Below are positions 24,435 through 36,245 of a stretch of 64,000 nt of DNA, piece by piece; the stretch's first letter is position 1, and each line of letters starts with the position of its first letter. Below the pieces are notes generated by a model. It was not told where the DNA came from and searched no databases. It saw nothing but the letters and a program-made list of their open reading frames with translations. The stretch covers positions 23,699,272 through 23,763,271 of the forward strand of contig JAFMSR010000005.1 of NCBI GenBank assembly GCA_022818135.1. The letters run 5' to 3'. The position numbers and the translations under genes were made by a program. The stretch is from Saxidomus purpurata (taxonomy: Eukaryota; Mollusca; Bivalvia; Venerida; Veneridae).

Positions 24435-24849
24435 CTTAGATTATTATGCGTTGTACTTTTCGTCTAACGTAGGCAATTATCATTAAGCAATGAATGGAAG
24501 GCAACTAAAAGTTGTACGCATACACGAGAGTACTCAATTTAAGTAGGCACAAACAATTGCACAAAGCACTTGCCTTTAGACAAAGCAGTAATCATTTCTC
24601 CAGTTTTAAGCATAGAGCATATCAAAAAGAAACATGTAATATCAGATGGACAAATACACACGTAACAATGCAAGATGGGATGTCAGAAGGCTCAATGTAA
24701 TTTTTGCATCAAAACTGTTCCATAGTCTAGAAATGCTTAAGATGGCAGAAATTTTATTTCTCTAGCATGTCACGATATTAACCATGTATACCAGGCTTCA
24801 ACTGTTGCAAAACATATTCCTACATGAGTTGTCAGAAAAAAGCCGAAAA

Positions 24850-25910
24850 TCATTTGAAGTGATAACTGTGCTTTTCAAAAAATGGAGAAAGCATTAATTA
24901 ATTATCCTATTTCGGCATTTCCTACTGTTTATCATCAGTTTATACTGGGTGCAAGTGCATCTCTAGTAGGTCAGTTAACAATCCTTTCCCAAAGGGTTAA
25001 TAGTCAAGAAAAAGTCATAGGCTACTTTAGCAAATGTTTTACAAAAACAGAACGACAAAACCATGTAACACGAAGAGAACTTCTAACCGTTATCCATGTA
25101 ATAAAGCTTTTCATCATTACATCTATGGTCGGCATGTTATAGTCAGGCCTGATAATTTAAAATTTTTTGGTTGCTAAACTTCAAAAACACGGAGGGACAG
25201 TTGGCCAGTTGGCTTTGTTTTTTAAGCGCGTACCAGTAGTACACAAGCGGAACATACTTCTTGTCAAACAGAGGTTAAAAATAATGTTTTGATAGGTTCT
25301 GTGGTTGCACTGAGTACATGTCATGATACAATTTTTGAGATGATACCTTATACAAGTTCTGATACAAGATCTGTTATTGTACCTGGTGCAAGTTCTGATG
25401 AAAGTAAATCTGCAAAAAGTTTAGGGGTATCGGTTTACTAGGTTCGGAAAAATGTTACAGAGTTTTAGGATAAAGATCCGAAGCTTAGACGAATAAAGGC
25501 TATGGTTCAAATGGTGTGAAATCTGATTGGCAGGAGTTTTCTAAATTTGATATGTACGACTGCGCGATTAGATTTCTTGGTCCTAAAAACAATATTTTGT
25601 ATAGAAAATGTTTAAACGAGGATAGTAGCTATTGTGTCTCAGCAGTTGCATTGTGGGAATAGTGGTGAACATTTAGGTAATAAGGAAACACTAGGAAAAG
25701 TTAAAGAGAGGATCTTTTGGTTTGTACTGATTTCATTGGAATTAAATAGCATCTGCAGTTGCGAAGGTTTAAGTTGATCAATGCATTAGTAAATGGGGTT
25801 GTCCACTTATTTGTCACACATAATAAGGAAACATATTTGAATCAAAGTTACTTCTAATATGTGTAAATTGCACTCCACTTATGTTGATCAGAAGACTGGC
25901 ACATTTTTTC
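24850..25910 (+). pseudogene. Ty3/gypsy RNase H and integrase fragment
   Basis: This is the continuation of the gypsy pol remnant. An open 86-codon stretch (24882-25142) matches the RNase H start of Ty3/gypsy elements: 'GASASLVG.L.ILSQ', 'EKVIGYFSK', 'TRRELLTVI'. The integrase zinc-binding part is seen near 25650-25720 ('GEHLGNKETLGKVKERIFW'). A piece of the integrase core is seen near 25795-25880 ('WGCPL...' and 'FESK...MCKL' in different frames). Much of the core is deleted between them, and stops and frameshifts are common. No LTRs were identified. The element ends near 25910, where a SINE begins. Confidence 0.8.
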
Positions 25911-25919
25911 AGTAATGAT

Positions 25920-26130
25920 GTTGTCGCAGTGGTTATGCGCACTCACTTCGCACCAATGCTACCAGTGTCCAATCCCCATTCTTAGTAGTATGTGAGAATG
26001 GTAGGTCACTAGATTGGACACTTGGATTTTCACCGGTCTCTCTGGTTTCCACCCACAGAAAGGCCACCACATATGCAAACACGTGCGCGGTCGGTTCAAA
26101 GGCTCGTGTTAAATTATGTTTGCTATTGAC
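25920..26130 (+). mobile_element. tRNA-derived SINE
   Basis: The head GTCGCAGTGGTTATGCGC and B-box-like GTGTCCAATCCCC are followed by 'ttttcaccggtctctctggt' and 'tccacccacagaaaggccac', blocks seen in many marine invertebrate SINEs. It adjoins the decayed end of the gypsy remnant. Confidence 0.65.
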
Positions 26131-27330
26131 TTTTAACAAAGAGATGACTAGAAAACACTGACTCATCTATTTGGTCACCCATCTATATACTGACCCAATA
26201 GCCATTCCTTTCATTTTGCCAAGGGACCGATGAGAGATCTCGAGTTATCCCCAGTCCTCGAGTTATTGTTACTCGAACTAGCGTAGTATTACCATAGACA
26301 AAAGATTAGTTTAAATCAATTTGCAATATTGTGAAAGAATAAAATGTACCGTGCAAATCAATTGAAAAGCAATATAATACTGAGCCTTCAGCTTGAAGAT
26401 AAAAATAATGTTAAAACCGCAGCGAATATACAAGCTCCTTGTATAATCCCAATCTCAAATCAATTCTGGTACAATTTTAATTTGTAACCCGATATATCAT
26501 AATTATTCCCATCACATATAAATATATTTTACCCTTAAAATATCAGTATCGCTCATGCAATCCTTTGATGCACCTAAATTAATATATCATTTAAAAATGC
26601 CTTTAACAATTAGATTATTTCACAAATTGCAGTTTCCAATAGGAAATGCTGCGCATATTTAAATTTTTTATGAGATTCATTAAAACTGATCATTCATATC
26701 TACAATTAAGTGTCTGGTTTTACGAATGATTTATTCATTGAGTTAACTTTAACTTCAAGTATTCGTTTGAATGGTTTAACCACATTATATATCTTTTCAT
26801 TCGATTACGAATAAATTTAATGTTCTAATTAACTTAGCAATATACTGAAATAAAGGTTAACCATTCACAATAGCTGGAATGAATACCTGACATGGATTTG
26901 CGAAAATTAACGTCTGTTCAAACAGTAGCGTTATATTAGATCTATGTGGCAATGATATTTCCCAATCATTTCACTATTGGTTATTACATGTTTATTGAAA
27001 TTTTGGAACAAACATAACGCAAATTTGAAATTCTCAAACTTTTTTTCCTCATTTGTTTATTGACACAAAAAATGTAGATGCAGTATACTTCAAAACCAGC
27101 AACATTGTTGTTGGCAACTTCGTATATCAGCGAGGTAAGTAAGGCTCAGTTATAGATCTATACCTATCATTGACAGTAAGTCTGAACCAGTTTCTTGAGG
27201 CTGCCCCATCCAGAACAACGTGTTTCCTAAAATGCTGACAAATGCACATGAGCAGGATGAAGTTGTTTTCCACAGATAGTTCATTGAAAAATCTTATTAT
27301 TAAACAAGAAATGTCTATAACAAGAATAAT
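26131..27330. other. intergenic, nothing recognised
   Basis: AT-rich; no supportable feature. Confidence 0.4.
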
Positions 27331-27397
27331 CTTTAAAAAAGATGGTCGGCGCAATTTTGAGTATGCGAAAGAGATTGGTAGCTAGATTTTATAGTAC
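27331..27397 (-). mobile_element. 3' module of a SINE family
   Basis: The reverse complement reads CTAGCTACCAATCTCTTTCG, then a TACTCAAAATTGCGCCGACC-type block, then 'atc' and an A/T-rich end. It matches the 3' part of the fuller elements at 53510-53727 and 62009-62216. The tRNA-like head is missing, so this is a 5'-truncated copy. Confidence 0.65.
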
Positions 27398-27990
27398 ACA
27401 TACTTTCTCCCCAAGTCCGTACCGTGACATGTACATCAGAATTACAACGTTTTAACTTGTTGATTGTTTTTCTTATCAAATATGTTACTCGAATTATTGA
27501 CCGCTATCCACAGGTCGAGAAAGTATAATTTCTCTACTTCATAACATTAGTTTGGAGTTAACAACATGTTATGTTAATAGATATGATGTATTTACGTACG
27601 AGTATTATAAAACTAGACTCATGAAAGACTGAAAACGCAAAAGTATTGACCTTTTTCTTGAATTAAAATGTGTCTTCAAAGTAAATGTTTCAATCCAGGT
27701 CTACTTTTTATTTCATTAGCGGTTGAAAGGTAACCAACTTACGTTCAAACGCAAGCTTAATACAGCTGCGCGGAAAAAGAAAGTCTGCACACTTAGAAAA
27801 GCTGCTGCGCGAGAATACGTGAAACGTGTGCAAAAGATATATATCATAACCATTTGTTTTGTACTTTTATTTATTCAATGCTCTCTAATACCTCGTAAAG
27901 CAGACTTTACTTTTGTAAAAAAAGAAACATGTTCAATTCCAAAATAATTGACACTATAGCAGCGTCTTACATTGAGACAAAAAAACATAT
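27398..27990. other. intergenic, nothing recognised
   Basis: No supportable feature. A lysine-rich 74-codon plus frame at 27723-27947 lacks any recognisable motif. Confidence 0.35.
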
Positions 27991-28180
27991 CTTGTTTTCA
28001 TCTCCAAACTCAGTATCCACTTACTTTATTTATTTTACCAGGTTAATGATAACTTCAATTAATTGTATTCTACACACGTGAATATGTCTTTTTTAATTAT
28101 TGCAGACAGTGCGTTGTAAGGATATAAGGTGTCCAAGACTTTGATATATGTATACTGTTTTTGGACATTTTAAAGTAAGG
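27991..28180. mobile_element. MITE copy, left inverted repeat kept
   Basis: The copy begins 'cttgttttcatctccaaact' and continues 'cagtatccacttacttt', which is the reverse complement of the end of the copy at 30745-30955. Internal blocks match that copy in the same order: 'gaatatgYctt', 'cagtgcgt', 'gtatactgtttttg.acatt'. The right terminal repeat is missing exactly where a SINE begins at 28179. Confidence 0.6.
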
Positions 28181-28380
28181 AGCGGATCAGTGGTCTTGTT
28201 GTTAACGAGCTAGACTGGTAATCCAGAGGACGTAGGTTCGATTACCCAATTTTCCACTAACATAACTAATTGTGTTTCGGGGACTTAAAACCAAGGTCCA
28301 AGGTATCGGTGCTGTACATCGGGTAACTACGGAACGCGTTCTGTATCTTGCACTATCCCCCATATTCTTAACTTTGTTAG
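28179..28380 (+). mobile_element. tRNA-derived SINE, good head
   Basis: The head GGAGCGGATCAGTGGTCTTG and the B box TAGGTTCGATTACC have tRNA-like spacing. They are followed by 'aaggtatcggtgctgtacat' and 'cgggtaactacgga', paralleling the body of the element at 5821. It cuts off the right end of the MITE just before it. Confidence 0.7.
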
Positions 28381-29867
28381 TAGCAACATATTAGCTTGAA
28401 GGACAGCTATTTATTTTGTCAATGACTGAAATCAAAGTTGCCTGATTTTGATTTGCTGTTTCTAATGTGGTTAAAAAGCTGATCATATTTGTTAATGCCT
28501 CAAAAAGGAAATAATTCTATATTAACAGACCTTTCTTAATTTCATAAAGTTTGTAAAATTAATCTTTTTAAACTCGGATTTTATCCTGCAGGCAACAGGG
28601 AAGACGGTGAAAAGCCGTTTTCTCAATCGTGATTGGTTCGATTATTGATGGTGTCTCAAGATCAATTTACATAAATCAAAAAATGACTGCAATGAATACG
28701 TTTACTGTAATCTAGATGAGATAGAACATATTAGTAATAAGCTAAATGAAAGTGTTAACCAGATTTGGATGTTCTTAATGTTCTGCAATGTGAATACTAT
28801 GAAGAATTTGGAAGTCACGTACTGTTATATTGAAATATTAAAAAAAAATACCTACTATTCGGAATATTTGTATAAAATCATCTCTCAGTGCAAAGCAATT
28901 AAAGCGGTAAATCGCTGTGAACGGTTGCAGAAATGATTTCTTTACATCTTCGAATTTATCATAACTTGAAATGCTATCATGGTCATTCAGTGCAGATCTG
29001 TCCAAATCCTCATAGGCACAATAAAGACGGGAAGCTGGCTATGTAGTTGCCAAATTTAATGTCGGAAACAAGAAAAGTACTTCAGAAATACAGAAAACAG
29101 AAAGAATAATAAATTACCAATATGGTAAAATATTAGTAAATCTGCCATTAACTGTTTTCTTGATGACGGTACGATAATTTCGTGCAAAATTGATATAAAA
29201 GCCAAAAAAACGTCTACTGCAATAGAATAAGAAGAATCTGAAGTTGATGCACCTGAACATTTAAAAATAAGAGTAGTTACTGTCACACTAATTATAAACA
29301 GACATGCAAATGTTTCAATTTGCCGGCTGATTCACTTGCATACTTGCATAATAAATCAACGCCTATTGATAGGTTGCAGCTTATTTATTGCAGATTAGCA
29401 CGAATTTCACATGCTAAATTTCTCTGTTTCTCTTTGATATAATCGAAATAACATATCAGTCGGTTGATCTGTAATGCCGCACACACTCGAGGAAATATCA
29501 GTGTAAAAATACGTTTTATGACTACATTAATCTTCATTATCGTAGATATAAATAACGGTTTAAAGCAAACATAATTACATATTTTACTAATAAGACGTAC
29601 TTAACGCACGATATACGCGGCTCGTTACTTACAATTTACAGTTTTAACAGCCTTCGTATCATGCAATTTACTCATATGCCAACAGTTAATATCATATATT
29701 GTATATCGATAATTACTAATACGCCACGCCTTGCCACGATGTACAAATGAATGGTAATAATAAGATATTTACTTATGCAGACGAAGAAAATGTTTAGTTA
29801 TTCAAAAATTATTTTGTCATAAACATACCGCCGCAACAGTGGTATGTACGGAATTCCGTTAGGGCCA
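28381..29867. other. intergenic, nothing recognised
   Basis: About 1.5 kb of AT-rich sequence without a supportable feature. Confidence 0.4.
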
Positions 29868-30049
29868 TCGCGAAGAAATAATCTGAAACGGGAATACATG
29901 ATCACGAAAGACGAACGAAAACGAAAACACGATGACGTAAACTGAAATTATTTGCGAAACGCGAACCGAATCTCGAAAGTCGATGACGAAAGGGGGGGTC
30001 GTTTGAATCATGCGAAAACACGATTGAAAGGTGATCAATTCCCCAAATA
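29868..30049. repeat. degenerate GCGAAAACACGATGACG-type repeat
   Basis: Irregular short units built from 'cgcgaa', 'acgaaaac', 'cacgatgacg' and 'gatgacgaaag' fill about 180 bp next to the G/T tract. Repeats of this wording occur widely in mollusc genomes. Individual unit boundaries are uncertain. Confidence 0.55.
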
Positions 30050-30130
<81 letters not shown>

Positions 30131-30159
30131 TTTGTTTTTTTTTTGTTGTGGTTGTTTTG

Positions 30160-30228
<69 letters not shown>

Positions 30229-30291
30229 TTGGGGTTTTTTTTTTTTTTTTTTTTGTGGGAAATTTTTTTAATTTGGGGGGGGGGGAGGGGG
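30050..30291. repeat. G/T homopolymer block (79 G, 35 T, 30 G, 20 T)
   Basis: Runs are G at 30050-30128, a T-rich stretch, T at 30162-30196, G at 30197-30226, a T4G4 step, T at 30235-30254, then a G-rich end. The plus strand contains almost no A or C across about 240 bp. It could be a true G-quadruplex-forming tract or a sequencing or assembly artefact. The long poly-Gly/Phe and poly-Pro/Lys reading frames across it are meaningless. Confidence 0.9.
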
Positions 30292-30744
30292 ACCTCCCCA
30301 AAGTTCAACTTCTTTACTTGGGTGATAATAAAACTTGATTTTGTATATTTTTCGACACATAGTATAAGTTCACTTTTGACCAGAAAGCTGTCTGTGCAAA
30401 TGAAAAAGCGAGTACAATTTGAAACCTCGTTTTCGGACCGAAAACTTGCTTTAAAACAGACGCTCACATTGGCTAATATGATTTTGACCAGTTCGAAAAA
30501 AAAAAACACTGTAGACGTGTACACGGTGTAAAATTTTGTACATGAAATATCGCCATATGTTAACTTGCCGTTCGGTTTAGATAAGTTTACACATTTATCG
30601 AAGCTTCAACAAAGATAGATATCATTTAAGACTAGAAAATGCGTGTTGAAAACCGAATAACTATTTGGAGTAAAGTTCAAGTCTTAGTAACCGCCCTTAG
30701 TAGTCAAATTTTATCATCTCATATCAATTATACAAATATGTTAA
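30292..30744. other. intergenic, nothing recognised
   Basis: The end of an open frame that starts in the homopolymer block crosses this region. It has no recognisable domain. Confidence 0.35.
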
Positions 30745-30955
30745 ATAAAAAATAAACAATTATACTTAAATTTTACCTGGATTATAAGTGTTTTTTTATG
30801 TTAGCTTCTATACAAGTGAATATGCCTTCTATGATAACTTATAATCAGTGCGTAGTTAGCAAATAACCGGTAGATTCACAATGTAGATATTTGAAATGTA
30901 TACTGTTTTTGAACATTGTAAGGTAAGTGGATACTGAATTTGGAGAGCAAAACAG
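30745..30955. mobile_element. MITE copy, right inverted repeat kept
   Basis: Paralogous to 27991-28180. It ends 'aggtaagtggatactgaatt' and continues 'tggagagcaaaacag', the reverse complement of the left terminus of the other copy. Together the two incomplete copies imply an element of roughly 230-250 bp with terminal inverted repeats of about 35 bp. The left terminus of this copy is decayed. Confidence 0.6.
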
Positions 30956-33900
30956 CCCATTCTATAACAAAATGTTGTATTTTCCAAATGTATGACGCTG
31001 CGGTTTTGTCAACTTTTGAATTGAACATAGAGTAGGTTTTGCTATATTAGAAATCTTTGAATAAAATATGATTGTACAAATCAGAGGTAGAAATTTGATT
31101 TGTCTTTTTACTGGATGACCTGAACCCAGCGCCCTTACCTCCGGGAGTAACATCCGTTCTAATACACATCTTTTGTACACGATACAGCTACATCACATGA
31201 ACTCCCATCCCATTATATTTTCAAATGTTCTTTTAAGTGTGCCCACTTTTTAAAAAGATATTTCTTGTATGTAAATATGATCATGGTCAACCAGCAATAA
31301 TAGCACATACGCCTGGGGTATGAAGCAGGTCACATAATCCCTATTGTTGTTGTATTTTTATCAGCATTCACGCTCTTTAATTTCCGTAGTGTATTTCCCA
31401 CCTGTAAAATGATGTAACGCGAGTGCATTGTGCACCGATGTTTCAAAGTGTTGACATCAGAATACATGTTCAAAATAAGGGAAAGCTGTCCGACCCAAAT
31501 TACGCGTCCAAAGCTGCAGCGTCTAATCAGGCGGAGCAGCGGGAAATGATTAATCATTGTATAAAGCAGGAATTATTCTTACAGACACGCTAATACTTTC
31601 ACAAATGATTGAATCATGCAAATGATCTTTAATGACTAATGTTTAAAGATCTTATTTTAACAATTCAATGACCACCGTCAAAACTTTTAAGTCAATTCAA
31701 ATATCTTTATTACACTCTTTTCATGTTATAAATAAATACATGAGGTTTGACTTGAAATGCAATATATGAGGCTCATAGTGATGTTACAAATTAGATCCAA
31801 ACCATTTACATATTGATGTTACACTGTAGTACAAACGTTTAACACAACATCGTACGATGTCGTAATTTGAATCAATAACGAGTCAGTAAATATTACTGTT
31901 AAACATTTCATTCAATCTTTTCCTGGCATGGGTCAAATATGTTAAAAAAAGTTAATGAAAACGTAAGTTAAAATATTAAATCTTCTTCATTATTTTCAAA
32001 TTAGCCAAAAGTCCTCTACTGCACCGTTTTTAATTATGTGTACAATCATTTATCAACACAGTAACTATTTAGTAAGCTGATTATGAAAAAAAAGGAATAC
32101 ACAGTTCCGTCTTGGCACATAATACACATTCAATTTTGATACACTCGGTACTAGCTTATGGTGGAATAACGGCTAGTGTGCAGATAAGCCTACTTTAACA
32201 TATTTCACTTTTATTTTTGTACTTTTTGATACCTAAGGAAATATTTAAGAAATCCCTGATACTTGTCAGTGCTAAGTTGCTGAAATTAAAAAAAAGATTC
32301 TAATCAAAGATACGAGAAATAATCTACTCAACGTTTGGCAGGTGATGATATCATATTTTCTCACTGCACAGTGGTGTCCGAAACCAATCAACTTATTTTT
32401 ATTTGCTGTAACTTGATAGATAATCATTGAAATATTTCGTATTCTAACATGTGAAAATGATAACTTCTTATCATTCGACTTTGACTGAAAATAGATCCTT
32501 ATTTATCATGATTTGCACTGGGTGGTAACATTTAAACATCATATCTGTCAATAACAAGATAAAATCATATCATTTTGCATCTTGATTTACAACAGTTTCC
32601 TCTTGATTTATTCTTCCCAAGTGCAATGTGCAATTATTGAAATACTTTCAAATTCTTGCAAGTGATGTTAGAATCTTTTTATTTGACGCGAAGTCAGAGG
32701 CGGACAGAAGCATCAGTACTGAGAACATAATCGTGCCGCTTCATCGTAAGTTAACAGTCCTTCTACTTTAACGCAGATCTACGAGACTATTTGCTATCAA
32801 AAAGGTCAAACACGCAGTAGGTAGAATATTCAAAGGCTTTTAAGGTTACTTAATTTACTTAATTCACGAAGATTACAATGTGTATCGTTAATATTAATCA
32901 CACGCAAAAATAATGTACGAAGCACTGACAATAACTTTGTTGTAAGACACTAAAAAACCCTAACCTTTAAAAATGAACACACATATTATTTCAAAACCCT
33001 GATGAGCGATTTATTCATATTTATCATTGAACAAAATGATACATCTAATTTCATATAAAACTTACACCATAATGTTCTATTTGCTTTATGAGTGCATATA
33101 TTGCTATAAATGTTTTTTTACTTTGAGATTGTCCAGTATGTCACGTCACCAGCAACACATGTAGAACAAACAATATAGATGTAGGAAGTTTTATTCGAAC
33201 AAAAACAAATGTGATTTTAGGACTCAATTGACAAAATACCATGCCGTTTTCGAACATGAGAAGCGTCAAAAGGTCGCACCACTAAATGGACAGTAAATAT
33301 ATTGTGCGAAATGACGAATTACTATCGCGAATCAGCTGTTCAAAAAGATGTGATCTTGTTACAAAATGTGTTTTCGATTGTGTAAAGATTTTATATCTTT
33401 GCAATAATGTACAAATGAAATGAAAGTCTCTCAATTTATGTCGAAGCTTGTGATAACGACTGTAATCCGTCGACATGATAGCAAAGGTATTTGCAAAAGG
33501 TTGTTGTTACATCTTCAAATAATTCCATGTTTGTATATTGCTTTTGTGTGAAAAGATGATAAAATAAAAGCGTTGCAATTGTTGTTGTTATGATAATCAA
33601 CACTGTGACATCGGATTCATTTCTAAAAGGCGCAGTAGGGGTCCATCATGGGATCTACGGTTATGTCTAGCTTTTTTGTCCCTGTATTAAAACAGTTGGA
33701 TCAATTCGCCTGAAGATAAGACATTACAACCAAATGAAAAAATGAAGAGTCACAGCAAATGCCCAAAATCAATGCAAGTCACGCATTCCTGAGTTACAAT
33801 AATGATATTTACAAGGAAGGGCTTCTCAATGCTTCCTTTTTGTACAATATAGGAAAAAATGAAGTATAAAAGCAATAATACTTCCGCGTTCTGGTACACT

Positions 33901-34303
33901 TATAGCCTTAAGTATCGTAGTATTCGAGAGTCACTTTTGCAATGTTTTCAATACTGATGTATAAAGAAGAGGTGTCATCGGTTTTGTAAATAAGTTGATG
34001 GTAGGTGTAGCTTTAAGATTATTCCCACATAGCTTTAGTACATAAGGGTATTAAACTTCTAGTGTTATATGATGGCTTTGTTTACAAGCTGCGTAAGATC
34101 ATTTGAGGCTACTGAATTCATTAGAGCACTTCGTACAGTTTAATAATAATTCATTCGATTGGATTATAGTCATTAGCAACATTTGTTTGGCATTAGATCC
34201 AATATTGGTTAAGCAGCTTCGTACCTTTTTTCGAATCTAATTCTGGAGAAATCAAGTCTCTGAATAATTATCGAAAGACAAGAAACACATACTTTTAGTA
34301 CCT
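30956..34303. other. long intergenic stretch, nothing recognised
   Basis: More than 3 kb of AT-rich DNA. A weak B-box-like GGGTTCAGGTCATCC lies on the minus strand near 31103-31117, without a supporting A box. No exon or RNA gene is supportable. Confidence 0.4.
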
Positions 34304-34576
34304 TTAGTCTGCTTCTGTTTCTGTCGGGTTTCTATGTCCCTCTCTTGATATAAGGAATGTCAGGATGGCTTTAAAGGATGTTATAAGAACCTGCAAGATT
34401 TTTGTGTTAACTAAGATAGAAGCGGAAGGTTTACATGCTGGCATAGTTTGTGATGACCTATAAAAAGCTATACTCTTCTGTGTATGTTTATCGTTTTGTT
34501 TGTTAAACCCCTTAAATTGTTTTATGAGGTATTCTCTTGCTTGCGGGGCTGTCACGCCCCTGTCCATGAATGACAT
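34304..34576 (-). other. short ORF, copy 1 of a duplicated pair
   Basis: A 90-codon frame starts MSFMDRGVTAPQAREYLIKQ. Its first ~25 residues are clearly related to the frame at 35134-35319. The duplicated part covers about 100 bp of coding-like sequence with mixed silent and replacement differences. Beyond it the two frames diverge. No domain was recognised. It may be an exon or repeat-borne peptide. Whether it is translated is unknown. Confidence 0.3.
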
Positions 34577-35133
34577 TGTTTTTGATTTTGTTTTTGTTTG
34601 GCAGATCGGGTTGTGTTTCTGCTTGCCTGAATGAGTGGAATGTTAATTGTTATGTTCAGCTCCTTCAGGCATATTTATATCGTTCATCATTTCACATTTA
34701 CTTTTTGTTAAAACTGCTCTTATTATTATATTGAGGGGTCTTTCAGAATATGTGTAAGTTTATGGTTTTGACAAATACTGTTAACAGGTAGATATCACTA
34801 GGGTGTGTTTAAAAATTATTCTGATATCTTGCTAAAAATGTAATCAAAATTTATATATTAGTTTAGGAATGAGGAACAGCTGTTATGCAACAATTGCTTT
34901 AGTTATCAATATTAACATTATGTTGATTCTTCAGTTTGGCCGACACCTCAACATGTTTTATAATAACATTTACGGTCTTGACAGTTGCAGCTAAAGGGTA
35001 CATGAAAAGTGCATTTTTTATATCTGATTGTGATTAAATCTGGGTTTAGACTACATATCTTAGTATGTGTTATCCAGTAGCTTTGATCTGCATACAGAAA
35101 CTGACTTTATATCTATTTCTATGTTAGATCTAT
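34577..35133. other. spacer between the duplicated ORF pair
   Basis: No feature recognised. Confidence 0.35.
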
Positions 35134-35319
35134 CTAGACAGTACTCGTGTATAAATATATCGATTTTTGTGGCCTTTGTGTAAATGTAAGGTTTGAACGC
35201 TTTTGCTTAACAATAGAGCTGAAAACAATTGGCATAGCATGTAAATCACATATTTTATGCTCCTTCCATTGTTTAATGAGATGCTGTCTTGCTTTCATGG
35301 ATGTCACGTCCCTTTCCAT
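35134..35319 (-). other. short ORF, copy 2 of a duplicated pair
   Basis: The frame MERDVTSMKARQHLIKQWKE parallels MDRGVTAPQAREYLIKQFKG at 34304-34576, about 750 bp away in the same orientation. The family is unknown. The match at protein level is better than the flanking DNA would suggest, which hints at former coding function. Confidence 0.3.
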
Positions 35320-35397
35320 GAATGAAAAAGGGAAAATGGGATATTGTCAACTAGAGGAATAAACAATTTCTTAGCCAGTTTCATTGAAAAAAAAGTT

Positions 35398-35469
35398 TGA
35401 CCCCGACGTGATTCGAACACGCAACCTTCTGATCTGGAGTCAGACGCGCTACCGTTGCGCCACGGAGTC
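35398..35469 (-). tRNA. tRNA-Trp(CCA)
   Basis: 72 nt on the minus strand, decoding UGG. The acceptor stem GACTCCG/CGGGGTC pairs fully with one G-U. The D arm is GTGGCGCAACGGTAGCGC (A box). The anticodon arm is TCTGA-CTCCAGA-TCAGA with anticodon CCA. The T arm has GTTCGAATC (B box). The discriminator is A. A run of T for Pol III termination follows within a few bases on the minus strand (plus-strand A run at 35386-35394). It is the first member of the cluster and lies left of the inserted 2.7-kb element. Confidence 0.95.
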
Positions 35470-35819
35470 GATATACAATTACTTCGAACATGTTTTGTAC
35501 ATATTCTACTAATTATCTAATTCAACCGCATAATAGTGTCATTGATATGGTTTTCGTTTCTTTCTGTCCTGGATATATTCCAATAAATATGCACTACAGT
35601 AAACCACAATGAGAATGGAAAACGACTATTAAAGGTTGACCTTCATTATGTTTTAAATGAACCATTTATGATTTTATAGATTATATTTTACTGTTGGCTA
35701 AAAGGGTATGGGTTTTTATGCAAATTAATATTGATAGAAGATGATGTAACACCTCATATTTGTTTATCAAAACAATTTGTGACTTACACTATGTCCATGG
35801 ACATATACATACACTCACG

Positions 35820-36245
35820 CAAATTGCATTGCTTATGACATAAGGGTCGTGATGCTGCCAAATTGTGTAGGTCAAGGTCATATTTGACAGAGTTATGCCC
35901 CTTTTTACTTAGAATTTTACTATAACTTTGCCATTTCTTAAGAATTCTTTATCAAACTTTCAAATTGTATTGCTTATGTCAAAAGGGTTGTGATGCCGCC
36001 AAATTTTGTAGGTCAAGGTCATATTTGACAGAGTTATGCCCCTTTTTGTACTTAGATTTTGTCACGAAAACTTAATGTTGGCTATAACTTTGCCATTTCT
36101 TAAGATTTTTTCATCAAACTTTCAAATTGTATTGCTTATGACATAAGTGTCATGATGCCGCCAAATGTTGTTGGTCAAGGTCATATTTGACAGAGTTATG
36201 CCCCTTTTTGTACTTAGATTTTGTCACGAAATTATTGGTTATTCT
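35820..36245. repeat. three ~140-160 bp units with AGGTCAAGGTCA
   Basis: Three head-to-tail units share 'ttgtattgcttatg.cataa', 'gtgatgccgccaaat', AGGTCAAGGTCA (35869, 36010; TGGTCAAGGTCA near 36171) and 'gacagagttatgcccctttt'. This is a repeat type common in bivalves. It sits between the first tRNA-Trp and the inserted inverted-repeat element. Confidence 0.65.

Larger units (their letters stand above)
22250..24688. mobile_element. 2.44-kb inverted-repeat insertion inside Ty3/gypsy pol
   Basis: The left arm (about 22250-22655) and right arm (about 24195-24688) are reverse complements over 400-490 bp with moderate divergence and small indels. The outer ends read GACACCCATCTTGCA (left) and GACATCCCATCTTGCA (right, reverse complement). 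The inner ends share GGTACCCTTTTAAACC. The element separates the RT fragment from the RNase H fragment of the same gypsy remnant, so it appears to be a later insertion. The interior holds a short tandem repeat, a GC-rich island and a minisatellite. No transposase frame was found. An unambiguous target duplication was not visible. Confidence 0.65.

Noticed and set aside
29859..30531. Long reading frames of poly-Gly/Phe or poly-Pro/Lys on both strands
   Set aside because: They exist only because G and T homopolymers contain no stop codons in several frames.
35147..35362. 71-residue plus-strand frame
   Set aside because: It is the antisense shadow of the duplicated minus-strand ORF at 35134-35319.
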